Shown here: positions 1 through 8,898 of the stretch, one piece after another
Numbering within the stretch: the stretch's first letter is position 1
Layout: each line of letters starts with the position of its first letter
Assembly (NCBI GenBank): GCA_023434265.1
Contig: JAEYTA010000015.1
Coordinates: 1 to 39,361 of the forward strand
Origin: Pseudomonadota bacterium
Lineage (GTDB): Bacteria; Pseudomonadota; Alphaproteobacteria; Caulobacterales; Caulobacteraceae
Reading direction: 5' to 3'
DNA length: 39,361 bases
Notes under the pieces: model-generated
The model's input: the letters and a program-made list of their open reading frames with translations, nothing else
What the model was told of the DNA's origin: nothing
The model's database searches: none
Position numbers and translations under genes: made by a program

Positions 1-1
1 C

Positions 2-1069
2 GAGGCCAAGGCCGGCGCGACTGGCAGCAGCCAGACCGTGACGGTGCAGGCGGCGGCCCTGCGCAACCTGCCGCGCACCATCACGGCGTCGGGCACCATC
101 TCGGCGTGGGAAGAGGTGCCGGTCGGAGCCGAGACCGGCGGCCTGACGGCCACCGCCGTCTATGTCGACGAAGGCCGCTATGTCCGTCAGGGCGCCCCGC
201 TGGTGCAGCTGAACGACGCCCTGCTCAAGGCCCAGCTGCGACAGCAGCAGGCGGCGGTGCAGACCGCCGAGGCCAACGCCGACCGCGACCAGGCGGCGCT
301 GGGCCGGGCGCAGGAACTGAAGGAGCGCGGCTTCCTGAGCCAGGCCTCGCTGGACACGGCCCTGGCCAACAAGCGGTCGTCGGACGCCAATCTGGCGGCG
401 GCGCGGGCTTCGCTGTCGGAGACCCAGACGCGGCTGGCGCAGGCCACCATCCGGGCGCCTGTTTCAGGCCTGGTGATCAGCCGCAACGTCACCCGCGGCC
501 AGATCGTCTCGCCCGGAACCGAGCTGTTCCGCATCGTCCGCGACGGCCGGCTGGAGCTGGACGCCCAGGTGCCGGAGACCGAACTGGCCCTGGTCCGCGC
601 CGGGCAGAGCGCGGTGATCTCGTCCGACCAGGTCGGGGAGACGACCGGAACCGTCCGCATCGTGACGCCGGAGGTGGACCCGCAGACCCGTCTCGGCGTG
701 GCGCGCATCTCGCTGGTCGGCGGCGGCTTCCGGCCGGGCATGTTCGCCCGCGCCCGCATCGACGCGGGGGCCAACCCTTCGGTGACCGTGCCCACTGCGG
801 CCGTGCTGTACCGTGAGAACAAGCCGGGCGTTTACATCCTGGACGCCCAGAGCCGGGCGCGCTTCCGGCCGGTGGTGATCCAGACCCGGGCCGAGCAGTG
901 GACCGCGGTCGACGGAGTCCAACCGGGCGCGCGGGTGATCGTCCAGGGCGCCGGCTTCCTCGGCGAGGGCGACCGGGTGCGGGTGGCGACGCCGTCGGCG
1001 CGGCCGGCAGCGGCAGCTCCGGCCCCGGCTGCGGCCCCGGCGGCGAAGTCCGCGGCCAAGGCGGGCTAG
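2..1069 (+). CDS. RND efflux periplasmic adaptor (membrane fusion protein), 5' partial
   Basis: Periplasmic adaptor linking an inner-membrane RND pump to an outer-membrane channel. The reading frame is open to the left edge of the window, so the start codon and signal peptide lie outside it; an internal GTG at 38 is probably not the start. Visible parts are a lipoyl/barrel-sandwich half (VPVGAETGGLTATAVYVDEGRYVRQG, read in two pieces), an alanine/glutamine-rich alpha-helical hairpin, the second lipoyl half ending near IRAPVSGLVISRN, a beta-barrel, a membrane-proximal domain, and an Ala/Pro-rich tail. The stop is 9 bases before the permease start, so the two are one operon. Substrate cannot be inferred. 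Confidence 0.93.
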   Translation, partial: EAKAGATGSSQTVTVQAAALRNLPRTITASGTISAWEEVPVGAETGGLTATAVYVDEGRYVRQGAPLVQLNDALLKAQLRQQQAAVQTAEANADRDQAALGRAQELKERGFLSQASLDTALANKRSSDANLAAARASLSETQTRLAQATIRAPVSGLVISRNVTRGQIVSPGTELFRIVRDGRLELDAQVPETELALVRAGQSAVISSDQVGETTGTVRIVTPEVDPQTRLGVARISLVGGGFRPGMFARARIDAGANPSVTVPTAAVLYRENKPGVYILDAQSRARFRPVVIQTRAEQWTAVDGVQPGARVIVQGAGFLGEGDRVRVATPSARPAAAAPAPAAAPAAKSAAKAG

Positions 1070-1078
1070 AGCCGGGTC

Positions 1079-4000
1079 ATGAACAACATCTCCGCCTGGT
1101 CCATCCGGAACCCGATCCCGGTCATCCTGCTGTTCATCGTCCTGACGGTGGCGGGGATCGTCGGGTTCAACTCGATGCGGATCAACAACAATCCGGACGT
1201 CGAGTTTCCGCTGATCTACGTCGGCGCCGGCCGTCCGGGCGCGGCCCCGAGCGAGCTGGAGACCCAGGTCACGCGGCTGATCGAGGACGCGGTGGCGGGC
1301 CTGGGCGGCGTGCGCCACATGGATTCGACGGTCAGCGACGGCTACTCGACGACGATCATCGAGTTCGAGCTGGGCACCGACGTCGAGCGCGCCACCAACG
1401 ACGTGCGCAACGCCATGGCCGGTCTGCGCGGCGACCTGCCCCAGGACATGCAGGAGCCGACGGTCCAGCGCATCGACATCACCGGCGACAGCCTGATCAC
1501 CTATGTGGTGCGTTCGCCGGCCATGTCCCCGGAACAGCTGAGCTGGTTCGTCGACAACGACGTCAGCCGCGCCCTGCTGGCCATCCCGGGGGTCGGGGAG
1601 GTCAACCGCCAGGGCGGCGTCGACCGCGAAATCCGGGTCGAGATCGACCCCGACCGGCTGGCGGCGCTGGGCGTCACGGCGGCGCAGGTCAGCCAGGCCC
1701 TGGTGTCGGCCAACAGCGACCTGCCCGGCGGACGGGTGACGGTGGCGGGCTCCGAGCGCGCCATCCGCATCCCCGGCGCGGCCGGCTCGCTGGAAGAACT
1801 GCGCGAGACGCGGATCCCGCTGTCCGGCGGCGGCAGCGTCCGGCTGGGCGACCTTGGCCGGGTCGAGGACGCTTGGACCGAACCGCGGGCCATGGCGCGC
1901 CACAACGGCCAGCAGGTCGTCACCTTCAACATGCTGCGCTCGCGCGAGGCCAGCGAGGTCAAGGTGGCCGAGCGGGTGCGCGAGGTGGTCGCCGAGATGG
2001 ACGAGGCCCATCCGGAGCTGGATATCCAGCAGATCACCGCCAACGTCGAATATATCGAGGAGAGCTACCTGGCCTCGATCGAGGCCCTGCTGATCGGCGC
2101 CGCCCTGGCGGTGCTGGTGGTGTTCCTCTTCCTGAGGGACATCCGGGCGACGATCATCGCCGCCGTGGCCCTGCCGCTGTCGCTGATCCCGACATTCGCC
2201 GTGCTGTCGGCCACGGGCCAGTCGCTGAACGGGGTGACCCTGCTGGCCCTGTCGCTGACTATCGGCATCCTGGTCGACGACGCCATCGTCGAGATCGAGA
2301 ACATCGTGAGACACATGCGGGGCGGCAAGTCGCCCTATGACGCGGCGATCGAGGCGGCCGACGAGATCGGCCTGGCCGTGGTGGCCACGACCTCGACCAT
2401 CATCGCGGTGTTCGCCCCGGTCGGCTTCATGCCGGGCATCATCGGCCAGTTCTTCATCGCCTTCGCCCTGGCGGCGTGCGTGGCGGTGTTCTTCTCGCTG
2501 GTCGTGGCGCGGATGCTGACGCCGCTGATGGGCGCCTATCTCCTGAAGCATTCGGACAAGCACCACGACGCCGACCCGTTCTGGATGAACCCCTATCTGC
2601 GGGCGCTGAAGGTGTCGCTGCGGCACCGCTGGAAGGTGCTGGCGGCGGGCATCGCCATCTTCGTCGGCTCGGTCTTCCTCGGCATGCAGGTGCCGGCCGA
2701 GCCCTTCCCCGCCGGCGACCAGGGCCGGGCCTCGTTCAGCGTCGAGCTGCCGCCCGGAGCAACCCTGCAGGAAACCGACGCCATCGTGGCGCAGATGACC
2801 GCAGTGCTGGCCGAGCGGCCGGAGGTCGAGTCGGTCTATGGCTCGGTCAATGTCGCCGAAGCGACGGTCGTGGCCGATCTGGTCGACAAGGGCGACCGGA
2901 CGCTGGGCCAGCAGGCCTTCGTCCGCGCCATGGTGGACCAGTTCCGCAACATCCCCGGCGCCCGGATCGGGGCCGGCGGCGGCGGCGGCGGCGGACCGGG
3001 CGACGGCACCAAATTCAGCCTGTCGCTGCTCAGCGACAACGGCCCGGCGCTGGAGGCCGCGACCCGGGCGGTCGAGGCCGAGATGCGCGGCGTGCCGGGC
3101 CTGGCCAATGTGGTCAATACCGCCTCGATCGCGCGGCCGGAGATCCTGGTGACGCCCAAGGCGGACCAGGCCGCGCTGATGGGCGTGTCGACGGGCGCGA
3201 TCTCGCAGACGGTGCGGGTGGCGACGCTGGGCGACGTCGAGCAGAACCTGCCCAAATACAACCTCGGCGACCGCCAGATCCCGATCCGGCTGATGTTGAG
3301 CGAGGAGGCCCGACAGGACCTGTCTGTGGTCGAGAACCTGCGGGTGCCGACGGCCAGCGGCGCCGCCGTGCCGCTGGGCGCGGTGGCCGACATCAGCTTC
3401 GGCGCCGGCCCCTCGGAGATCACCCGCCGCGACCGCTCGCGGGTGGCGACGATCACCGCCGAACTGGAAGGCATCACCGTCGGTCAGGCGGCGGAACGGG
3501 TGCGCGCGCTGGAGCCGGTCAAGAACCTGCCGGACGGGGTGCGTGAGGTGCCGTCGGGCGACACCGAATTCCTGGCCGAGATGGTCTCGGGCTTCGCCAT
3601 CGCCTTCGGCTCGGGCATCCTGCTGATGTACGCCGTGCTGGTGCTGCTGTTCAAAAGCTTCGCCTATCCGATCACCATCATGGCGGCCCTGCCGCTGGCG
3701 GTGGGCGGAGCGATCATCGCCCTGGCCATCTCGGGGACCAGCTTCTCGATGTCGGCCCTGATCGGGGTGCTGATGCTGATGGGCATCGCGGCGAAGAACT
3801 CCATCCTGCTGGTCGACTACGTGATCATGGCGGAGAAGGACGGCATGCCGCGGCACGAGGCCATCATGGACGCGGCCCACAAGCGGGCCCGGCCGATCCT
3901 GATGACCACCTTCGCCATGGGCGCCGGCATGGTGCCGGTGGCCATCGGCTGGGGCGCCGACGTCGAGTTCCGCGCGCCCATGGCCATCGCCGTGCTGGGC

Positions 4001-4162
4001 GGACTGATCTCCTCGACCTTCCTGTCGCTGCTCTACATCCCGGCCATCTTCACCATCGTGGACGACATCGCCGGCTGGATGAAGCGCCGGCTGGGCGGCC
4101 GTTTCGCGGCGCGCCGGGCGCAGACGGGGCAACGCCCGGCCCCGGCGACGCTGGCGGAGTAG
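1079..4162 (+). CDS. RND efflux permease, HAE1/AcrB type
   Basis: Inner-membrane proton-driven efflux transporter of 1027 residues, the normal length for the hydrophobe/amphiphile efflux-1 family. The N-terminus (WSIRNPIPVILLFIVLTVAG) is the first membrane helix. TM4 carries the proton-relay Asp pair in GILVDDAIVEIEN, and TM10 has the matching lysine in GIAAKNSILLVDY. Two large periplasmic domains lie between TM1/TM2 and TM7/TM8. A run of seven glycines encoded by GGC repeats sits in the second periplasmic domain (around 2974-2994). It follows the adaptor gene directly. Known relatives export drugs, solvents or metabolites; nothing here identifies the substrate, and no outer-membrane factor gene follows. 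Confidence 0.95.
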   Translation: MNNISAWSIRNPIPVILLFIVLTVAGIVGFNSMRINNNPDVEFPLIYVGAGRPGAAPSELETQVTRLIEDAVAGLGGVRHMDSTVSDGYSTTIIEFELGTDVERATNDVRNAMAGLRGDLPQDMQEPTVQRIDITGDSLITYVVRSPAMSPEQLSWFVDNDVSRALLAIPGVGEVNRQGGVDREIRVEIDPDRLAALGVTAAQVSQALVSANSDLPGGRVTVAGSERAIRIPGAAGSLEELRETRIPLSGGGSVRLGDLGRVEDAWTEPRAMARHNGQQVVTFNMLRSREASEVKVAERVREVVAEMDEAHPELDIQQITANVEYIEESYLASIEALLIGAALAVLVVFLFLRDIRATIIAAVALPLSLIPTFAVLSATGQSLNGVTLLALSLTIGILVDDAIVEIENIVRHMRGGKSPYDAAIEAADEIGLAVVATTSTIIAVFAPVGFMPGIIGQFFIAFALAACVAVFFSLVVARMLTPLMGAYLLKHSDKHHDADPFWMNPYLRALKVSLRHRWKVLAAGIAIFVGSVFLGMQVPAEPFPAGDQGRASFSVELPPGATLQETDAIVAQMTAVLAERPEVESVYGSVNVAEATVVADLVDKGDRTLGQQAFVRAMVDQFRNIPGARIGAGGGGGGGPGDGTKFSLSLLSDNGPALEAATRAVEAEMRGVPGLANVVNTASIARPEILVTPKADQAALMGVSTGAISQTVRVATLGDVEQNLPKYNLGDRQIPIRLMLSEEARQDLSVVENLRVPTASGAAVPLGAVADISFGAGPSEITRRDRSRVATITAELEGITVGQAAERVRALEPVKNLPDGVREVPSGDTEFLAEMVSGFAIAFGSGILLMYAVLVLLFKSFAYPITIMAALPLAVGGAIIALAISGTSFSMSALIGVLMLMGIAAKNSILLVDYVIMAEKDGMPRHEAIMDAAHKRARPILMTTFAMGAGMVPVAIGWGADVEFRAPMAIAVLGGLISSTFLSLLYIPAIFTIVDDIAGWMKRRLGGRFAARRAQTGQRPAPATLAE

Positions 4163-4180
4163 GCGGGCGAGCGGCCGGGA

Positions 4181-4204
4181 GCGGATGTCGGAGGCGTCCG
4201 CTTT
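4181..4204 (+). terminator. possible weak terminator after the RND permease
   Basis: A 7-bp stem (GCGGATG at 4181-4187 and CGTCCGC at 4195-4201, one G:U pair) with a 7-base loop is followed by TTTC. It lies 18 bases after the permease stop. The stem is short and the T tract minimal, so this is tentative. Confidence 0.3.
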
Positions 4205-4219
4205 CGACCCTAAGGGAAG

Positions 4220-4732
4220 TTAGGAGACCACGCCCAAGCTGATAAGATCAGCGCGGTTTGGCGGATCACAATCGACGCCAACCCAAAGGTCGTCGCAGTC
4301 ACCGATGAAATCCGCGCTCCCTACGCCTATCCAGAACGACCCGCTTGTCGTCCCGTGCTTCACACCGACAACCTGCTGGTCCTTGTCGTCAGGGGTGGTG
4401 AAGAATTCCGCTGATGTGAGGGCGGACCCAATCAGGTGAAACCAAAGGTCTCCCTGAGCCTGAAGCCGATCCAAAGCATGCGGAACCCATGCCGCCGCGT
4501 CTCCTGTCGCAAGAATGAAGCGATCACCCTTCTGCTGCCACGACAACCTGACAGACGCTTGGCTCTCAAAGCGCACATGCGCTGCGCCCGAGAACGAGAA
4601 CGCCGCCAACTGTAGTTCGGCAGCGAGTTGCGGCGTGTCAAAAGTGATGGGCATCCAGACGATGCCCGCAACCTTCTGGCCTAACAGCGAGCTGTAGATT
4701 TCGGTCCAATCAGTCATACGCCTAGTGAACAT
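4220..4732 (-). CDS. hypothetical protein of unknown family, lower-GC gene
   Basis: Unrecognised protein of about 170 residues with no signal peptide and no membrane segment. I chose the ATG at 4732 because AAGGGGA lies about 8 bases upstream; the ATG at 4717 (MTDWTEIYSSLLGQK) is a good alternative, and the frame opens as far as 4783. The sequence is rich in Trp, Phe and Asp and ends in an acidic segment (IGDCDDLWVGVDCDPP). Codons use A/T in third position far more than the neighbours, and the local base composition is visibly less GC-rich, which suggests recent acquisition. It is isolated between the efflux operon and a receptor terminator that overlaps its likely promoter region. No function assigned. 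Confidence 0.7.
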   Translation of the reverse strand: MFTRRMTDWTEIYSSLLGQKVAGIVWMPITFDTPQLAAELQLAAFSFSGAAHVRFESQASVRLSWQQKGDRFILATGDAAAWVPHALDRLQAQGDLWFHLIGSALTSAEFFTTPDDKDQQVVGVKHGTTSGSFWIGVGSADFIGDCDDLWVGVDCDPPNRADLISLGVVS

Positions 4733-4786
4733 GCCCAAGTTCCCCTTTCCACCCGTCGCGGTACTCGCCTCCGACAAGGCCACCGC

Positions 4787-4823
4787 AAAACAAAACCGGC
4801 CGGGGATCGCTCCCCGGCCGGTT
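4787..4823 (-). terminator. rho-independent terminator of the TonB-dependent receptor gene
   Basis: A perfect 13-bp inverted repeat (4794-4806 and 4811-4823) with a TCGC loop begins 26 bases after the receptor stop. On the minus strand the stem is followed by TTTTGTTTTG, a classic intrinsic terminator. It is the strongest terminator in the window. Confidence 0.9.
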
Positions 4824-4849
4824 CGTCGTCCCGCCCGGAGGCGGAGCGA

Positions 4850-7462
4850 TCAGTAGCGGATGCGCAGGGTCGCGCCGTAGGTGCGCGGCTGGCCGAGGTA
4901 GGCGTCGTAGGTCTGCGTATCCAGGGCCGGGTTGTAGTAGGTGCCGTTCGGCTGGACCGTCGTCTGGAAGGCCGAGCCCTGCAGCGGGGCGTTGTAGGCC
5001 ACCTGCACGTACTCCTCGTCGGTCAGGTTCTGGCCCCAGAATTCGAAGGTCCAGCGCTCGTCCGACGAGCCGATCATGATCCGGCCGTTCAGGGTCGTGA
5101 ACGCGTCCTGCTGCTTGTAGGGCAGCAGGTCGGAGCCGGTGTTGTAGTCGGACATGTACTTGGCCGCGAGGCTGAAGCCGCCGCGCAGGTTGTCGCCGAA
5201 GTCGCGATCGTAGTTGATCGAGGCCGTGGCCGACCATTCCGGGGCGAACGAGGCGCGCGAGCCCGGCAGCAGCGACAGCTGCGGGAAGTTGCCCGGGTTG
5301 GACAGGTCGGCGGCGGTGAACTGGCCGTACTCGGTCTCCGTCCAGGTCACGCCGCCCTGCAGGCTCAGGCCCTCCATGGGGGTGAACCACAGGAAGTCGG
5401 CGTCGATGCCGCGCGACGTCAGCTCGGGGATCGACTCCACCACGAAGGCGGTGCCGAGGAAGGTGTTGAGCTGGAAGTCCGTGAACGTCTGGTCGAAGTA
5501 GGTGGCGTTCAGCAGCAGGGTGCGGTCGAGCAGCGTCATCTTCACGCCGGCCTCGTAGCTGTCCACGACTTCCGACGGGAACAGCAGCGAGGCGGTCGGG
5601 GTGATGCCCGACTGCACGCGGTCGAGGTTGTAGCCGAAGCTCTTGTAGCCGCGGGCGTACGAGGCGTAGGCCATGACCGAGTCGTTCAGGCGGTAGGCGG
5701 CCTTGATCGTGCCGCTCAGCTCGCCGTCGTCGAAGCTCTCGCTGACGGTGCGGTTGTTGTAGGCGAAGTTCGCCCACGGCAGACAGAAGTTGCCGATGAT
5801 GGTCGGCGCGTTGGCCGCGCCGAGGGCGCCGGCGATGGCGCCCGCGTTGGCCGCGGCCGCGGCGCAGGTGTTGCCGTTGCCGTTGAGGTTCTGCTGCAGG
5901 CCGTCGACGCTCTTCTCGTCCATCGTGTAACGCAGGCCGAGGGTCAGGTCGAACCGGTCGGTGACGTGCCAGGTGTTGTTCGTGAAGATCGCGAACGACG
6001 TCGACTCCTGCTCGTAGACGTCCTGGTAGCCCTGGCCGACGGTGAAGCCGGGGCCGGTGGCCGGGGCCAGGCCGTAGAGGCAGGCCCCGAGGCCGGCGGC
6101 CGTCTGGCCCGGCGCGGTGAAGCAGCCGATGCGGGCCGGGCTGATCGGGATCGGACCCGGAGGCGTCGGCATGCCGGCGGTGGCCGCGTTCAGGCGAGCC
6201 GTCAGCAGGAAGGACAGGAACGGCGTGTAGTCGGCGCCGTACCACCAGCTGTCGGTGCGGCCGATGTCTTCCTTGGTGGCGAACAGGCCGACCAGCCAGT
6301 CGAGGCGGTCGTTCTGGCCGGCGAGGCGGAGTTCCTGGGTCAGGTTCTCGACCGTGTAGGCGTAGCCGCCATCCTGCGGACGGTAGGCGATGTCCGCGCC
6401 GGTGTAGTCGATGTCCATGCCGATGTCGCCGGACCAGTCACGCCACGAGGTGACCGAGGTCAGGGTGGCGTTCATGGACGGGATGTCGATGTTGGCCTCG
6501 ACCGACAGGCCCTTGTCCTCGATCTCCTGGCCGGTGTCGCGGTTGGCGTAGGCCAAGCGCGAGAAGGGCAGCGGGCCGAAGCCGGCGGCCGGCGGGCGCT
6601 GGCCCTCGCCGTTCGAAAGAGCGTCGACGAACGGATAGGTCGGGCCGGTGCGGATCTGCACGCCGGTGCAGCAGTATTCGTCGCGCGAGGTGTAGTCGGC
6701 GATGACGCGGATCGAGGTGTTGTCGTTCGGCAGCCACAGCAGCTGGCCGCGGACGGTGCCGAAGTCCTGGTTGGCGTCGTCGGTGTTCGTGCGCGGGCCG
6801 TCGCCGGTGTCCACGTCATAGAAGCCGTCGCGAACACGGCGGCCGGCGTAGAGGCGGAAGGCCAGCTGGTCGTTGATCGGGCCGGTGACCGAGCCCGAGA
6901 CGCCCATGGCGCCGTAGTTGCCGGCGGTGAGCTCGGCGTTGAACTCCGGCGTGAACGACGGAGCCTCGGTGATGATGTTGATGACGCCGGCCGAGGTGTT
7001 CTTGCCGAACAGGGTGCCCTGCGGCCCCTTCAGCACTTCGATCCGGGAGATTTCGCCCAGGTCGCCGAAGCCGACCGAGTTGCGCGAGCGATAGACGCCG
7101 TCGATGACCACGCCGACCGAGCTCTCCAGACCCGGGTTGTCGCCGACGGTGCCGACGCCGCGGATGCGGGCGGTGGTCGAGGCCTCCGACTGGGTCGAGG
7201 TGACGGTCATGCCCGGGGTCAGGATCTGCAGATCCTTGATGTCGCGCACGCCGGCGTCCTGCAGCGTCTCGGACGACAGGCTGGTGACCACGATCGGCAC
7301 GTCCTGAAGGTTCTGCTCGCGCTTCTGGGCGGTGACGATGATGTCGTCGATGGTGGTCGGACCGTCCTGGTCCTGGGCGGCGGCGACGCCGGCGAACCCG
7401 AAGGCCACGGCGCCGACGACGGCCGCCGAGACGGTGGTGCGAAGAAGGTTGGTAAGGCGCAT
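4850..7462 (-). CDS. TonB-dependent outer-membrane receptor
   Basis: Outer-membrane active transporter of 870 residues. The ATG at 7462 is preceded by GGGGAG at 7-base spacing and starts a clear signal peptide (MRLTNLLRTTVSAAVVGAVA, cleavage after AAAQ). A TonB-box-like stretch (DDIIVTAQKR) leads into a plug domain with SSVGVVIDGVYRSRN and IEVLKGPQGTLFGKNTSAG. The rest is a beta-barrel with typical alternating strands and a terminal aromatic residue (RTYGATLRIRY). Two cysteines flank an alanine-rich extracellular insert (roughly 5767-5868). This matches the large Caulobacterales/Sphingomonadales receptor group whose ligands are often sugars, aromatics or siderophores; the ligand is not predictable here. 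No transport or hydrolase genes accompany it. Confidence 0.95.
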   Translation of the reverse strand: MRLTNLLRTTVSAAVVGAVAFGFAGVAAAQDQDGPTTIDDIIVTAQKREQNLQDVPIVVTSLSSETLQDAGVRDIKDLQILTPGMTVTSTQSEASTTARIRGVGTVGDNPGLESSVGVVIDGVYRSRNSVGFGDLGEISRIEVLKGPQGTLFGKNTSAGVINIITEAPSFTPEFNAELTAGNYGAMGVSGSVTGPINDQLAFRLYAGRRVRDGFYDVDTGDGPRTNTDDANQDFGTVRGQLLWLPNDNTSIRVIADYTSRDEYCCTGVQIRTGPTYPFVDALSNGEGQRPPAAGFGPLPFSRLAYANRDTGQEIEDKGLSVEANIDIPSMNATLTSVTSWRDWSGDIGMDIDYTGADIAYRPQDGGYAYTVENLTQELRLAGQNDRLDWLVGLFATKEDIGRTDSWWYGADYTPFLSFLLTARLNAATAGMPTPPGPIPISPARIGCFTAPGQTAAGLGACLYGLAPATGPGFTVGQGYQDVYEQESTSFAIFTNNTWHVTDRFDLTLGLRYTMDEKSVDGLQQNLNGNGNTCAAAAANAGAIAGALGAANAPTIIGNFCLPWANFAYNNRTVSESFDDGELSGTIKAAYRLNDSVMAYASYARGYKSFGYNLDRVQSGITPTASLLFPSEVVDSYEAGVKMTLLDRTLLLNATYFDQTFTDFQLNTFLGTAFVVESIPELTSRGIDADFLWFTPMEGLSLQGGVTWTETEYGQFTAADLSNPGNFPQLSLLPGSRASFAPEWSATASINYDRDFGDNLRGGFSLAAKYMSDYNTGSDLLPYKQQDAFTTLNGRIMIGSSDERWTFEFWGQNLTDEEYVQVAYNAPLQGSAFQTTVQPNGTYYNPALDTQTYDAYLGQPRTYGATLRIRY

Positions 7463-7683
7463 GCACGGCTCCCCGACGTTGGCAGGGCGTCGCGTGGCGC
7501 CCGGCGTTTCCTGATCCCTGGTCCGCGCCCTTGTCGTGGAGCGCGAAACTCCAAGCTTCGGGGTAATCCAAGCGGGACTCACCGACAAGTCGAGGCGCTC
7601 GATCACGCCGTATTTCAGCCGCGCCCACAGCCGAACTGTGACGCAAAAGCGACAGAAATCGATGACGTTACGTCAATATTCGC
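7463..7683. other. 221-bp intergenic region between nhaA and the receptor gene
   Basis: Contains no gene. It should hold the receptor promoter on the minus strand. The one conspicuous element is the dyad TGACGTTACGTCA at 7663-7675, just after the nhaA stop. On the minus strand it overlaps TTGACG, which could serve as a -35 hexamer, but I cannot place a convincing -10. I see no clear terminator after nhaA. Confidence 0.6.
7663..7675. promoter_or_regulatory. palindrome TGACGTTACGTCA, possible operator
   Basis: Perfect 6-bp arms around one central base, about 190 bases upstream of the receptor start and 8 bases beyond the nhaA stop. It could bind a dimeric regulator of the receptor. Its ACG/CGT half-sites are spaced differently from the LiuR-like site at 11228, so I do not assign it to the same regulator. 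Confidence 0.35.
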
Positions 7684-8898
7684 TCACGCGTCGCGAGTAT
7701 CCGCGCCCGTTGCGGCCAAATTCTTGCGCCGACGGGCGGCGAGCGACAGAACCGCAGCCCCGAGGACGGCGGACAGGAAGGAGCCGCCGAGCACGCCCAG
7801 CTTGACCTCCACTTGGGCGGGGGAATCGATGGCGCCGGGGAAGGCCAGCACCCCGATGAACAGGCTCATGGTGAAACCCACGCCGCAGAGCAGGCTGACG
7901 CCGTAGAGCTCCAGCCAGGTCGAGTCCGACGGTCGACGGCCGATCTTCAGAACCGAGGCGAGCGCGGCCGCGCCGAAGACGCCGATCTGTTTGCCGACGA
8001 ACAGACCCAGGGCGATGCCGATCACCAGCGGCGCGAAGGCCTGTTCGAGCGACAGGCCGGCGAAGCTCACGCCCGCCTTGGCGAAGGCGAACAGGGGAAG
8101 GACGAGGTAGGCGACGTAGGGGTGCAGGTCGTGCATCGCCTCCTTGAGCGGGCTCTGGCCGTCGCCGCGGCGATCATCGACCGGCACGATGGCGGCGAAG
8201 GCGACGGCGGTGAGCGACGTGGAAAGGCCGGAGGCGACCGTGAGGTACCAGACGACCGCGAAGCCCAGCACCCAGAAGGGCGCGGGAATGCGGATGAGCC
8301 GCGCGCCGAGCCCCCCGAGAATCAACATGCCGGCGATCAGGGCCAGCGGCGGCAACGAGACTCCGCTCGAGAACAGGGCGGCGATCAGGGCGATCGCTCC
8401 GAGATCGTCGACGATGGCCAGCGTCAGCAGGAAGACCCGGAGCGAGGACGGCAGGTTGCGGGCGGCGACGGCGAAGACAGCGAGGGCGAAGGCGATGTCG
8501 GTGGCCAGGGGAATCGGCCAGCCCTGATGCGGCCCCGCGAACAGGCCCGAGACGGCAAGGTAGACGAGGGCCGGCGCGACCATGCCCCCAAGCGCGGCCA
8601 GCACTGGCGTGGCCAGCTTGCGCGGGTCGCTGAGCTCGCCCTTCAGGATCTCGTATTTGATCTCCAGCCCCACGACGAGGAAGAAGATCGCCATCAGCCC
8701 TTCCTTGATCCACTCCGAGACGGAGAGTTCGAGGATCAGCGAGCCGACCTGCAGGACGTGCTCGCTCTTCAGCCAGCCGAAATAGGCGCCGGACAGAGGC
8801 GAGTTGGCGACGATCAGGGCGGCCAGGGCGGCGAGGCCCAGCACCGCGCCGGAACCGGCCTCGGTCCTGAGAAAATCGAGCGTCAGTTTGCGCGCCAC
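7684..8898 (-). CDS. nhaA: Na+/H+ antiporter NhaA
   Basis: Inner-membrane electrogenic sodium/proton antiporter of 404 residues, slightly longer than the E. coli protein. About twelve hydrophobic segments are visible. The ion-binding aspartates are present as the pair in AIVDDLGAI (D164, D165), with the additional acidic residue in ATDIAFALA (D134). The later GKQIGVFG segment carries the conserved lysine. Translation starts at GTG 8898 with GGAGG 5 bases upstream. It lies upstream of the receptor gene on the same strand, separated by 221 bases, and is divergent from selO. Role: pH and sodium homeostasis. Confidence 0.95.
   Translation of the reverse strand: MARKLTLDFLRTEAGSGAVLGLAALAALIVANSPLSGAYFGWLKSEHVLQVGSLILELSVSEWIKEGLMAIFFLVVGLEIKYEILKGELSDPRKLATPVLAALGGMVAPALVYLAVSGLFAGPHQGWPIPLATDIAFALAVFAVAARNLPSSLRVFLLTLAIVDDLGAIALIAALFSSGVSLPPLALIAGMLILGGLGARLIRIPAPFWVLGFAVVWYLTVASGLSTSLTAVAFAAIVPVDDRRGDGQSPLKEAMHDLHPYVAYLVLPLFAFAKAGVSFAGLSLEQAFAPLVIGIALGLFVGKQIGVFGAAALASVLKIGRRPSDSTWLELYGVSLLCGVGFTMSLFIGVLAFPGAIDSPAQVEVKLGVLGGSFLSAVLGAAVLSLAARRRKNLAATGADTRDA

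Noticed and set aside
38..1069. Complete adaptor gene starting at GTG 38
   Set aside because: The frame is open to the window edge and a signal peptide is missing, so the true start lies outside.
464..4132. A 1222-codon open frame antisense to the efflux pair
   Set aside because: Composition is His/Arg/Asp-rich and typical of the reverse frame of GC-rich genes; the forward frame encodes clear RND proteins.
7663..7675. Second LiuR-like site upstream of the receptor
   Set aside because: Half-sites ACG/CGT are 3 bases apart here but 4 apart in the site at 11228, so they probably serve different proteins.
5966..7906. A 646-codon plus-strand frame opposite the receptor
   Set aside because: Gly/Ala/Val/Asp-rich antisense frame without motifs; the receptor on the other strand has a signal peptide, plug and barrel.
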